Of a DNA stretch of 64,000 nucleotides, positions 1 to 7,130 are shown piece by piece. The DNA comes from Raskinella chloraquaticus (SeqCode) (lineage in GTDB: Bacteria > Pseudomonadota > Alphaproteobacteria > Rhizobiales > UBA4765). The stretch lies in assembly GCA_002365175.1 (NCBI GenBank), contig DEZK01000018.1, forward strand, positions 1 through 64,000. The letters run 5' to 3'. The notes beneath the pieces were generated by a model. That model saw only the letters and a list, made by a program, of their open reading frames with translations, had not been told where the DNA came from and did no database searches. Every line of letters starts with the position of its first letter. Position 1 is the stretch's first letter. The position numbers were made by a program, and so were the translations under genes.

Positions 1-939
1 CTCGTCCTGTTGTCAGAAGCGGTTGAGGACATGGATTTGCTTGCCCAGGCGCTGACGCTGCGCCAGGGCTTCAAGGTCGATGTCACCATTCCTCAACGTG
101 GTGAAAAAAAGGACCTGGTCGACCACGCGCTGGTCAATGCGCGCGAGGCGCTGGGGCGCCGGCTTGCCGAATCCAACTCGCAGTCGCGCCTGCTCGCAAG
201 CCTTGCCACGACCTTCAATCTGCCAGCCCCGCCGCGCCGCATCGAGGTCTATGACAACTCGCATATAGCGGGCGCCCATGCGGTTGGCGCCATGATCGTC
301 GCCGGCCCGGAGGGCTTCATCAAGGGACAGTATCGCAAATGGAACATGACGCCCGGCACGCTCACGCCCGGCGATGACTATGCCATGATGCGCGAGGTTT
401 TCACCAGGCGCTTCGCCAGGCTTTTGAAGGATGAGGGCCGGCGCGAGGAGAGCGAGGACACCCCGGCAAGCGATGATCCGCCCGCCTGGCCTGATCTGGT
501 GCTTGTCGATGGCGGACGCGGCCAGCTTGACGCCGTCCACGCGGTGCTGAGCGAACTTGGAATCGCCGAAGAAGTTACCCTGATCGGCATTTCCAAGGGG
601 CCGGACCGCGATGCCGGACGCGAGCGTTTTCATCGCCGTGAGCGCCCGCCGCTACAATTGGAGCCGCGCGATCCCGTGCTCTATTTCGTCCAGCGCCTGC
701 GCGATGAAGCCCATCGCTTCGCCATCGGTGCCCACCGCCAGAAGCGCTCGAAGGCGATTGGCATCAGCACGCTCGACGAGATTGCAGGCATCGGACCCTC
801 GCGCAAGCGGGCGCTTCTCCATCATTTCGGCACGGCGAAAGCCGTTTCTCGCGCCAGTTTAGAGGATCTGCTGCAGGCTCCTGGCATCAGCGAGGTGATC
901 GCCCGGCTGATCTGGAATCATTTCAACGCTTCCTCTTAA
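1..939 (+). CDS. uvrC: UvrABC system protein C, C-terminal part (5' end outside window)
   Basis: Excision nuclease subunit that makes the incisions in nucleotide excision repair. The open frame enters from the left edge, so about 312 C-terminal residues are visible. It contains the RNase H-like endonuclease domain (EVYDNSHIAG and the LVDGGRGQL segment with its aspartate) and ends in a tandem helix-hairpin-helix DNA-binding domain (IAGIGPSRKRALLHHF, then APGISEVIA). The N-terminal GIY-YIG domain must lie upstream of the window. The stop is at 937-939, and pgsA follows on the same strand. Identification is firm; only completeness cannot be judged. Confidence 0.96.
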   Translation, partial: LVLLSEAVEDMDLLAQALTLRQGFKVDVTIPQRGEKKDLVDHALVNAREALGRRLAESNSQSRLLASLATTFNLPAPPRRIEVYDNSHIAGAHAVGAMIVAGPEGFIKGQYRKWNMTPGTLTPGDDYAMMREVFTRRFARLLKDEGRREESEDTPASDDPPAWPDLVLVDGGRGQLDAVHAVLSELGIAEEVTLIGISKGPDRDAGRERFHRRERPPLQLEPRDPVLYFVQRLRDEAHRFAIGAHRQKRSKAIGISTLDEIAGIGPSRKRALLHHFGTAKAVSRASLEDLLQAPGISEVIARLIWNHFNASS

Positions 940-972
940 GTCATCGCACCAGTTGACGCTTCCCCCTCCCTC

Positions 973-1608
973 ATGTTTTCTCCCCCCATGGTGCCCATGG
1001 AAAGACCACGTCGTGTCACTCGCGCACTTAATGCCGCGAACCTGTTGACCTATGGCCGCTGCGCGGCGGTGCCGGCCGTCGTCGCCTGTTTCTTCTGGGA
1101 TGGCGAATTCTCGGCAAATGACCACGCGGCGCGCTGGTTTTCACTGGGAATTTTTACAATTGCAGCGATTACCGACTATGCCGATGGCTGGGTGGCGCGC
1201 ACCTACAGCCAGGCAACCGCGCTCGGCCGCATGCTGGACCCCATCGCCGACAAGCTTCTGGTGGCAGCCTGCCTGCTGCTGCTTGCCGCTGATTCGACGA
1301 TTGCCGGCTGGAGCCTGTGGGCTGCGGTCATCATTCTGTGCCGTGAAATTCTCGTCTCGGGGCTGCGCGAATTTCTGGCCGAGTTGCGTGTCTCGGTGCC
1401 GGTCACCAAACTCGCCAAATGGAAAACGACGGCGCAGCTCACCGCTATCGGCTTTTTGCTCGCCGGACCCGCCGGTGAGCGGGTCTTGCCCGGCTGCACA
1501 TTTATCGGCCTGGTGTTGCTTTGGCTTGCGGCCCTCCTGACGCTCTACACCGGCTGGGATTATTTCCGCGCTGGCGGACGCCACCTCTTCGAGGATGACA
1601 GCGGATGA
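973..1608 (+). CDS. pgsA: CDP-diacylglycerol--glycerol-3-phosphate 3-phosphatidyltransferase
   Basis: Inner-membrane enzyme that makes phosphatidylglycerol phosphate from CDP-diacylglycerol and glycerol-3-phosphate. The full CDP-alcohol phosphotransferase signature is present: D71, G72, A75, R76, G85, D89 and D93, with the expected spacing D-G-x2-A-R-x8-G-x3-D-x3-D. Several hydrophobic segments fit a multi-pass membrane protein, and 211 aa is near the family length. The start is uncertain, since ATGs at 973, 988 and 997 are all in frame and none has a clear ribosome site. Its stop overlaps the moaD start (ATGA at 1605-1608), so the two are probably co-translated. Confidence 0.93.
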   Translation: MFSPPMVPMERPRRVTRALNAANLLTYGRCAAVPAVVACFFWDGEFSANDHAARWFSLGIFTIAAITDYADGWVARTYSQATALGRMLDPIADKLLVAACLLLLAADSTIAGWSLWAAVIILCREILVSGLREFLAELRVSVPVTKLAKWKTTAQLTAIGFLLAGPAGERVLPGCTFIGLVLLWLAALLTLYTGWDYFRAGGRHLFEDDSG

Positions 1609-1862
1609 GCGTCACCATCAAATATTTCGCCTGGTTGCGCGAGCGCGTGGGCAAGGCTGAGGAAGACATGATCCTGCCGGCGGGCGTCAACACTCTGACT
1701 GATCTCATCGCCCATCTCCGGCGCCAGGGCGAGGAATATGATCACGCCTTTGCAACCGAGGGCGTCGTCAGGGCAGCCCTCGACAAGCGCCACGCCCCGC
1801 TCGATGCCGCCATTGGCGGGGCGCGCGAGATCGCCTTCTTTCCGCCCATGACCGGCGGCTGA
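1605..1862 (+). CDS. moaD: Molybdopterin synthase small (sulfur-carrier) subunit
   Basis: Ubiquitin-fold sulfur carrier of molybdopterin synthase. At 85 aa it is the normal MoaD length, and it ends in the double glycine (PMTGG) that is thiocarboxylated during molybdenum-cofactor synthesis. The start ATG overlaps the pgsA stop by four bases and moaE begins four bases after its stop, giving a pgsA-moaD-moaE unit. Molybdopterin made here would be needed by the xanthine dehydrogenase encoded near 57-61 kb. Confidence 0.94.
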   Translation: MSVTIKYFAWLRERVGKAEEDMILPAGVNTLTDLIAHLRRQGEEYDHAFATEGVVRAALDKRHAPLDAAIGGAREIAFFPPMTGG

Positions 1863-1866
1863 GGCG

Positions 1867-2316
1867 ATGGCGGTCAGCGTCCGGACCGGAGATTTCGACA
1901 TGGCCGCCGAGATCGCTGCGCTCACCGCAGGCCGCACAGATATCGGCGCTGTCGTCACCTTCACCGGTATCTGTCGCGGGCAAGATGACGGGCGCGATGT
2001 CTGCGCCCTGACGCTTGAGACCTATGAGGAGATGGCGCTGGCCGAATTATCACGCCTGGAGGCGGAAGCGCGGCAGCGCTGGCCGCTTCAGGGCTCGACC
2101 ATCATCCATCGCCATGGGCGCCTGCAGCCAGGCGACAATATCGTCCTCGTCATCTGCGCTTCCGCCCATCGCCATGCCGCGTTTGAGGCCGCCAGCTTTC
2201 TCATGGATTACCTGAAAACGCGCGCCCCCTTCTGGAAGGCCGAGGAGGCGGCAGGCGGAGAGAGGCGCTGGATCGCGGCGAAAACCGAAGACGATGAGGC
2301 GGCGGAGCGGTGGTAG
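1867..2316 (+). CDS. moaE: Molybdopterin synthase catalytic (large) subunit
   Basis: Catalytic subunit that transfers sulfur from the MoaD C-terminus to precursor Z. It is 149 aa, typical for MoaE. Family features seen are an Arg/His-rich active-site strand near IIHRHGRL, the HRHAAFEAA helix, and KTRAPFWKAE near the C-terminus, which carries the conserved active-site lysine. It lies directly behind moaD. The stop at 2314-2316 is followed immediately by palindromic repeats, which may also end the transcript. Confidence 0.94.
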   Translation: MAVSVRTGDFDMAAEIAALTAGRTDIGAVVTFTGICRGQDDGRDVCALTLETYEEMALAELSRLEAEARQRWPLQGSTIIHRHGRLQPGDNIVLVICASAHRHAAFEAASFLMDYLKTRAPFWKAEEAAGGERRWIAAKTEDDEAAERW

Positions 2317-2323
2317 TATAAGT

Positions 2324-2372
2324 TATCCCTCATCCGCCGGCTGCGCCGCATCTTCTCCCGCAAGGGGAGAAG
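2324..2372 (+). repeat. REP/RIME-like palindromic element, left block copy 1
   Basis: The element begins ATCCCTCATCCGCC and ends in a perfect 8-base stem, CTTCTCCC (2352-2359), loop GCAAG, GGGAGAAG (2365-2372). The same unit recurs in inverted form at 2451-2500 and 4298-4346, and in direct form at 4372-4425. The pattern resembles rhizobial intergenic mosaic elements. Here it may also work as a terminator for moaE. Confidence 0.8.
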
Positions 2373-2450
2373 GAAGAAGAGAGAGGCGGTTCGGCCACCA
2401 CACGTTTCCGCCCACGCATTGTATTACCGTATCACCCCGCCACGCGCCCC

Positions 2451-2500
2451 TTCCCTCTCCCCTTGCGGGAGATGGTGGCGCGATAGCGCCGGGTGAGGGG
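2451..2500 (-). repeat. REP/RIME-like palindromic element, left block copy 2 (inverted)
   Basis: TTCCCTCTCCCCTTGCGGGA followed by GATGGTGGCGCGATAGCGCC and GGGTGAGGGG. It is the reverse-complement form of the 2324-2372 unit and near-identical to the copy at 4298-4346. It ends 18 bases before the methyltransferase stop codon at 2518. Confidence 0.8.
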
Positions 2501-2517
2501 TGGCTGCAAACCCAGTC

Positions 2518-4206
2518 TCACAGTTCCAGATCGCCCTGATCGGTCTTGTTCTCGCCGCGAATATTCTCGCGCTTGGCCTTCCTGAAGACGCTTGCATCAA
2601 CCCAGGGCAGGCGCGGGCGGTCGCCATCGAACAGATCGGCGATGGTGAGGATCTGGATGCGCGGAAAATCGCCGTGCATGCCGGTTTTATAAAGACCGGC
2701 AGCGGCGGCTTCCTTTTTCATCTCGCGCGTTGGTTCAGCAAGGCTCAGCATAATGCCGACTTTGGCCTTGTCGCGCTCGATTGTGGCGATGAGATCGCGG
2801 ATCATGGTGACGCCGACATTCTTGCCGCCCTTGATCGAGACCACCGCCTTCTCGGTCGTCTTGCCGTCGGGCTTGAAATAGATGTAGCCGTCAACCCCGC
2901 CATCGGCCCCCTTGCGCCCGCCCTTGTAAGGCTGCGCCTCGACGACCGACAACGCCCAGAGCTGGAACTGATGCTTGTCGGCCTCCGCCAGGGCTTCGGC
3001 TGCACCTAAATCCTTAGGTACGCCAACGATGTCGAACTGCGCGGTTGGAAAGGCATCGATCAGGCGGCGCTTGACGAGGCCGATCGCCAGATGGGTGACG
3101 TCAATGCCGATCCAGCGCCGCTCCATTTTCTGCGCCGCATGCACCGTCGTGCCGCAACCGCAGAACGGGTCGAGGACCACATCGCCCGGATTGGATGAGG
3201 CAGCGATGATGCGCTCAAGCAAAGCAAGGGGTTTTTGGGTGGGATAGCCGAGGCGTTCTTGGGCTTGGGAGGAAATCGGAGCAATATCTGTGACCATATC
3301 CTGAATGCGGACACCACGATCCGCTTCAAGATAACGCTTGAACTGCGGCACTCTGCCTTTGGGAGGCCAATAGATCAGGCCAAGTTCGTTCAAGCGATCC
3401 AGTTTACTTTGGACAGAGAGCTGATCAAATGTCCCGTTGAGACCTAGCCTGGCAATAATGGCCGTTGGAACTGCCCAGTGGCGCCCGGCATCTGTTGGAT
3501 CGATATCACGCCAAGGTTTGCCTGAATCGCCCGTTCTTGTGCCAGCACCCGTTAAATCGCCGATTCGGAAACGCCCTTTTTCATCTTCAAATCGATAAAA
3601 GCGATCAAGATAAGAATCATCATACGTTTGAAAGACATCATTCCAGATAAAATGCTCTGATTTTGAATAGGCGAGAATAGTGTCATGCACCGGCCCCCAG
3701 CGCTTGGCCGAATTGTGGCTTGATGTTCGTCGCCAGATGATCTCGCTTGAAAAGTGCACCGGCCCAAACACTGCATCCAGCAAAATCTTGAGATAATGGC
3801 TGGCGGTCGGATCGCAGTGCAAATAAAGCGACCCCGTGGGCTTCAGCACCCGGTGCAGCTCGATGAGGCGCACCGCCATCATGGCAAGATAGGCCATCAT
3901 GGCGTTTTCCTTCAGGAAACCGCGCATGGCGCGCAGCATTTCAGCCGCATCCGTATTGCCCGAAATCATCACCTCATCAAACGCGCGCTCGGCCACCTCG
4001 CCCCATTCCCACGTATCGTCAAACGCCTCGATCTGGCTTTGCGATTGTTCGCCGCCCGGCGCCTTGAACAGCACATTATAGGAGGCGTTGGAGTTGAACG
4101 GCGGATCAAGATAGATGAGATCAACGCTCTCATCGGCGATATGCTCGCGCAGGATTGTCAGATTATCGCCATAAAACAGCGTGTTGTGGTCAGGCGTCTT
4201 GATCAT
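2518..4206 (-). CDS. Beta-class DNA methyltransferase with C-terminal Mrr-like nuclease domain
   Basis: Probable DNA amino-methyltransferase of 562 aa. Motif order is catalytic DPPF (34-37), a target-recognition region (about 150-310), then the SAM-binding DPFCGCGTT (346-354), which is the beta-class arrangement. Beyond the methylase core, residues about 415-530 hold GADGGVDGYIYF and VVSIKGGKN. These resemble the D...(E/Q)xK core of Mrr-type PD-(D/E)xK nucleases, with serine in place of the acidic or Gln residue, so activity is uncertain. Start chosen at ATG 4206, with GGGGA five bases upstream; an upstream in-frame ATG at 4233 lacks this. The region encoding target recognition is visibly AT-richer than its surroundings. 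No separate restriction gene lies beside it, so it is either an orphan methylase or a self-contained restriction-modification protein. Confidence 0.85.
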   Translation of the reverse strand: MIKTPDHNTLFYGDNLTILREHIADESVDLIYLDPPFNSNASYNVLFKAPGGEQSQSQIEAFDDTWEWGEVAERAFDEVMISGNTDAAEMLRAMRGFLKENAMMAYLAMMAVRLIELHRVLKPTGSLYLHCDPTASHYLKILLDAVFGPVHFSSEIIWRRTSSHNSAKRWGPVHDTILAYSKSEHFIWNDVFQTYDDSYLDRFYRFEDEKGRFRIGDLTGAGTRTGDSGKPWRDIDPTDAGRHWAVPTAIIARLGLNGTFDQLSVQSKLDRLNELGLIYWPPKGRVPQFKRYLEADRGVRIQDMVTDIAPISSQAQERLGYPTQKPLALLERIIAASSNPGDVVLDPFCGCGTTVHAAQKMERRWIGIDVTHLAIGLVKRRLIDAFPTAQFDIVGVPKDLGAAEALAEADKHQFQLWALSVVEAQPYKGGRKGADGGVDGYIYFKPDGKTTEKAVVSIKGGKNVGVTMIRDLIATIERDKAKVGIMLSLAEPTREMKKEAAAAGLYKTGMHGDFPRIQILTIADLFDGDRPRLPWVDASVFRKAKRENIRGENKTDQGDLEL

Positions 4207-4297
4207 GGGAATCCCCGCAGCGCGAGGGGTCACGATGCGGGGGGAGGCTGCTGCCCGTCAAGCTCCGGCGGCTCGCTGGTGAATTGACCACCCCCCG

Positions 4298-4346
4298 TTC
4301 CCTCTCCCCTTGCGGGAGAGGGTGGCGCAAAGCGCCGGGTGAGGGG
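4298..4346 (-). repeat. REP/RIME-like palindromic element, right block copy 1 (inverted)
   Basis: TTCCCTCTCCCCTTGCGGGA followed by GAGGGTGGCGCAAAGCGCCG and GGTGAGGGG. It is nearly the same as 2451-2500 and in the same orientation, on the other side of the methyltransferase gene. Confidence 0.8.
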
Positions 4347-4371
4347 CGGCTTCCAGCCATAATCTTCAGTT

Positions 4372-4435
4372 ACCCCTCATCCGCCTCGCTGTCGCGCGGC
4401 ATCTTCTCCCGCAAGGGGAGAAGGGGTAGAAGTAC
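4372..4435 (+). repeat. REP/RIME-like palindromic element, right block copy 2
   Basis: ACCCCTCATCCGCC at the left and the CTTCTCCC-GCAAG-GGGAGAAG stem at the right, like 2324-2372. It ends about 35 bases before the DUF305 gene and could sit in that gene's leader. Confidence 0.8.
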
Positions 4436-4469
4436 CCCATGACCTGAGATTCAAAAAGGAACGCGGACC

Positions 4470-4859
4470 ATGAAATTGCCCCTGACTCTTGCCATCGTCG
4501 CCATACTCGGTCTTTCGGGTCTGGCGAGCGCCCAGCACAGCGGCCACCAGACGGCTCCTGCCGCAAACCCGCATGCCGGCCATGGGGCGGCGGCGCCCGA
4601 CAATTCACCCGCAAGCAAAGCCTTCCGCCAAGCCAACGACAAGATGCATGCCGAGATGAACGTGCCATTGACTGGCAATGCGGATGTCGATTTTGCACGC
4701 GGCATGATCCCCCACCATCAAGGCGCCATCGACATGGCGAAAATCGTCCTCACCTATGGCAAGGACCCTGAGCTGCGCAAACTGGCAGAAGCCGTGATTG
4801 CGGCACAGGACAGCGAGATTGCCTTTATGAAGGCCTGGCTTGCCAAGAACGGAAAGTGA
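4470..4859 (+). CDS. Secreted DUF305 (CopM-like) protein
   Basis: Small exported protein of 129 aa. Residues 1-22 form a signal peptide ending LASA. A His-rich linker follows (HSGHQ, PHAGHG), then the DUF305 domain with its hallmark MIPHHQGAIDMAK and a C-terminal helix. Family members such as cyanobacterial CopM bind copper in the periplasm, and the histidines fit metal binding. That is family knowledge, not shown here. A ribosome site (AAGGAACG) precedes the ATG. It lies alone between the repeat block and the higBA pair. Confidence 0.85.
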   Translation: MKLPLTLAIVAILGLSGLASAQHSGHQTAPAANPHAGHGAAAPDNSPASKAFRQANDKMHAEMNVPLTGNADVDFARGMIPHHQGAIDMAKIVLTYGKDPELRKLAEAVIAAQDSEIAFMKAWLAKNGK

Positions 4860-4872
4860 GCGGCAGGCGGGT

Positions 4873-5190
4873 TCAGGCCGCGCGCGGTACGATATGCTGC
4901 AATTGCGGACCGATCTTTCGCCGCTGCTCCATCAGATCGTAATCAGCCTGAAGACCAAGAAAAAAACCGTCTGACAAACCGAAATAGCGGGCAAGCCTCA
5001 GATCGGTATCAGCGCTAACGGCACGCTTGCCAAGCACGATCTCATTGATGCGCCGGGGCGGCACGCCAAGCGCGCGTGCCAGCGCATTCTGGCTGAGACC
5101 CATAGGCTTCAGGAACTCCTCTGCCAGAATTTCTCCGGGCGTTGGATTAGTCAGGCGGTCAGTCGTGGTAGTCGACGATGGCAACTTCAT
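4873..5190 (-). CDS. higA: HigA-family antitoxin
   Basis: XRE-type helix-turn-helix antitoxin of 105 aa. It begins NPTPGEILAEEFL and carries the recognition helix region LSQNALARALGVPPRRINEI, the standard HigA layout. Start chosen at ATG 5190 because GGAGGTG lies just upstream (5200-5194); a longer frame from 5235 has no such site. It overlaps the 3' end of the toxin gene by about 32 bases, so translation is coupled. The expected role is to neutralise HigB and repress the operon. Confidence 0.9.
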   Translation of the reverse strand: MKLPSSTTTTDRLTNPTPGEILAEEFLKPMGLSQNALARALGVPPRRINEIVLGKRAVSADTDLRLARYFGLSDGFFLGLQADYDLMEQRRKIGPQLQHIVPRAA

Positions 5191-5443
5191 TCGCACCTCC
5201 CTCGCTCCACACAAAAAAGATACGCCACTGATCATTGACGCGGACCGAATGCTGGCCTTTGCGTTTGCCTTTGAGTGCCTCCAGACGATTACCCGGAGGA
5301 ACCCCGAGGTCGTTCAAAACGCGTGCCTGATTTATCATACGCAACTTGCGCAAGGCGACGATCTGGATATCCGGCGGCAGCTTGCGGCTGATCTGCCCGG
5401 ACCAGACTCGCTCTGTCTCAGGATCACCGAAGGAGCGGATCAT
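5159..5443 (-). CDS. higB: HigB-family toxin (RelE/ParE superfamily)
   Basis: Predicted ribosome-dependent mRNA endonuclease of 94 aa, full length. It starts MIRSFGDPETERVW and has the family core RKLRMINQA, PPGNRLEALKG, VRVNDQWRIFFVW and a C-terminal VAIVDYHD. Gene order is toxin first, antitoxin second, as usual for higBA. There is no Shine-Dalgarno sequence before the ATG; a candidate promoter places transcription start at or next to the start codon. It sits in the accessory islet with the methyltransferase. Confidence 0.9.
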   Translation of the reverse strand: MIRSFGDPETERVWSGQISRKLPPDIQIVALRKLRMINQARVLNDLGVPPGNRLEALKGKRKGQHSVRVNDQWRIFFVWSEGGANEVAIVDYHD

Positions 5444-5449
5444 GATTAC

Positions 5450-5478
5450 AAATAACGCATAACGTCATATGTAGTCAA
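5450..5478 (-). promoter_or_regulatory. Candidate higBA promoter (leaderless)
   Basis: On the minus strand TTGACT (5478-5473), 17-base spacer, then TTATTT (5455-5450). Expected transcription start is near 5443-5444, the first base of higB. The direct repeat ATAACGC/ATAACG (plus strand) in the spacer could bind HigA. Confidence 0.4.
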
Positions 5479-5495
5479 GAGCCGGGATGGAAAGC

Positions 5496-6383
5496 TCACG
5501 CCGCGTTCTTCTTCGGCGTGACGGCCTCCATGTAATCCTCCATCAGCGTTTTGGTCATGTTGCCGACGGTGAATTTATAGGGGCCAATTTCGGCAACCGG
5601 CGTCACCTCGGCTGCTGTGCCGGTGATGAAGCATTCGACGAAGCCTTCCATTTCATCAGGCATGATGGGCCGCTCGATCACCTCAAAGCCGCGCGCCCGC
5701 GCCAGATCAATCACTGTTTTGCGGGTGATGCCATCAAGGAAGCAATCGGCGGTCGGCGTATGAATGGCGCCATCCTTGGTGAAGAAGACATTGGCGCCGG
5801 TGCACTCGGCCACCCGCCCCTGCCAGTCGAGCATCAGCGCATCGGCATAGCCTTTACGCTCCGCCTCATGCTTGGAAATGGTGCAGATCATGTAAAGCCC
5901 GGCGGCCTTCGACGTGCACGGCGCGGTCGCGGGATCGGGCCGGCGATAGCGCGCCATGTCAAGGCGGATGCCCTTCAGGCGCTCAGCCGGGTTGAAATAG
6001 CTCGGCCATTCCCATACCGCGATCGCCAGATGGATCTTGTTGGCCTGCGCCGACACGCCCATCATCTCCGATCCGCGCCAGGCGAGCGGGCGGATATAGG
6101 CGTCCTTCAAGCCGCTTCTGGCCAGAACCATTTGCTTGGCGGCATCGATCTCGGCGACCGAATACGGTATGTCGAAATCAAGCAGCCGGGCCGACTGCTT
6201 CAGCCGCTCGGAATGCGCGGTTGATTTGAAGATATCACCGCCATAAGCGCGCTCGCCCTCAAACACGGCTGATGCATAATGCATGGCATGCGTGAGAACA
6301 TGAACCTTGGCTTCGCGCCAGTCGACCATGTGCCCGTCAAACCAGATCACGCCGTCGCGATCGTCGAATGCTGGTCCAGCCAT
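5496..6383 (-). CDS. ilvE: Branched-chain amino acid aminotransferase
   Basis: PLP enzyme of the class IV fold that transfers the amino group in the last step of Leu/Ile/Val synthesis (and the first of their breakdown). It is 295 aa. The PLP lysine is K159 in the CTSKAAGLYM segment. HYASAVFEGERAY near the N-terminus and GRVAECTGANVFF before the C-terminal domain match the branched-chain group rather than D-amino acid transaminase. It is monocistronic, with higBA downstream on the same strand and the MarR operon diverging from it. Confidence 0.9.
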   Translation of the reverse strand: MAGPAFDDRDGVIWFDGHMVDWREAKVHVLTHAMHYASAVFEGERAYGGDIFKSTAHSERLKQSARLLDFDIPYSVAEIDAAKQMVLARSGLKDAYIRPLAWRGSEMMGVSAQANKIHLAIAVWEWPSYFNPAERLKGIRLDMARYRRPDPATAPCTSKAAGLYMICTISKHEAERKGYADALMLDWQGRVAECTGANVFFTKDGAIHTPTADCFLDGITRKTVIDLARARGFEVIERPIMPDEMEGFVECFITGTAAEVTPVAEIGPYKFTVGNMTKTLMEDYMEAVTPKKNAA

Positions 6384-6514
6384 CTTTGTCTCCCCTCTTC
6401 CATCCAGCGCCCATAGGGCAGGACTTTTTGCATCCCTTGGTCCACACAGCTACAAATGCACCACACATTGTCGGCGCGGCAAGTGCCCGACGATTCGATT
6501 GCGTGCAACGAGCA

Positions 6515-6539
6515 CTTGGCGCAACAAAGCTGCGCCAAG
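6515..6539. promoter_or_regulatory. Perfect inverted repeat in the ilvE/MarR intergenic region
   Basis: CTTGGCGCA (6515-6523), seven-base spacer, TGCGCCAAG (6531-6539). It is an operator-like dyad about 25 bases upstream of the MarR gene start. No T-tract follows, so a regulator site is more likely than a terminator. Confidence 0.5.
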
Positions 6540-6560
6540 CCGCTGTAAGGTGTAACAAAC

Positions 6561-6590
6561 GACATGAAATATGTCAATAATACTGACATA
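6561..6590. promoter_or_regulatory. Candidate MarR autoregulatory operator at the start codon
   Basis: Three half-sites in alternating orientation: GACAT (6561-6565), ATGTC (6571-6575) and GACAT (6585-6589). The last two lie in a longer perfect dyad, TATGTCA-N7-TGACATA (6570-6590). The array overlaps the ATG at 6564. Confidence 0.5.
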
Positions 6591-7130
6591 AATTCCACGC
6601 AACCTCACCTGCCGGTCCCCGATACCGATGATCGGCAGCGTGACATGCTGCGCCTGATCGAACTCGTTTTCTTTGCCTATCGCGACTTCGTTGCTGCGCC
6701 CGACGTGATCCTTGAACGGCTCAAATTCGGCCGCGCCCATCACCGCGTTCTGCACTTCGTCAACCGCAATCCCGGCCTGCCGGTGGCTGATCTTCTGAAG
6801 GTGTTGCGCATAACCAAGCAAAGCCTGGCGCGCGTCCTCAAGGATTTGGTCAAGGCCGGTTTTATCGAGCAGATACCCGGATTGAAAGATCGCCGCCAGC
6901 GCCTGTTGCACACGACACGCAAAGGCCGTGAACTCGCTGTAAAACTGGCCGACCTTCAGGCCGATCATCTGGGCCGCGCGCTGGAGGCGGCCGGCACTCA
7001 TCACCGCCCGGCGATCGAGGCCTTTCTGCTCTCGATGGTGGACGCAAACGAAAGCGCGATGGTGAAACGCTTCATCGGCGAGCCATCATCGCCACAACCG
7101 GGAGGCACGATGAGCGTGCACGTCAGATGA
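6564..7130 (+). CDS. MarR-family transcriptional regulator (PetP-like)
   Basis: Winged-helix repressor of 188 aa. Residues about 20-60 give the N-terminal dimer helix (LIELVFFAYRDFVAAPD). The HTH reads VADLLKVLRITKQSLARVLKDL and the wing GLKDRRQRLLHTTRKG. The sequence and its overlap with an OmpR-type regulator resemble petP-petR of Rhodobacter capsulatus, where PetR is needed for cytochrome bc1. That link is an inference. Start at ATG 6564 lies within a palindromic array that may be its own operator. The 3' end overlaps the next gene by four bases. Confidence 0.85.
   Translation: MKYVNNTDINSTQPHLPVPDTDDRQRDMLRLIELVFFAYRDFVAAPDVILERLKFGRAHHRVLHFVNRNPGLPVADLLKVLRITKQSLARVLKDLVKAGFIEQIPGLKDRRQRLLHTTRKGRELAVKLADLQADHLGRALEAAGTHHRPAIEAFLLSMVDANESAMVKRFIGEPSSPQPGGTMSVHVR

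Noticed and set aside
2317..4469. Repeated palindromes as a CRISPR array
   Set aside because: Only four copies, in both orientations and split by a 1.7-kb gene, with no regular spacers; they are REP/RIME-like.
2518..5443. Phage or transposon remnant
   Set aside because: No integrase, transposase or target duplication is visible; the islet is described only as accessory.
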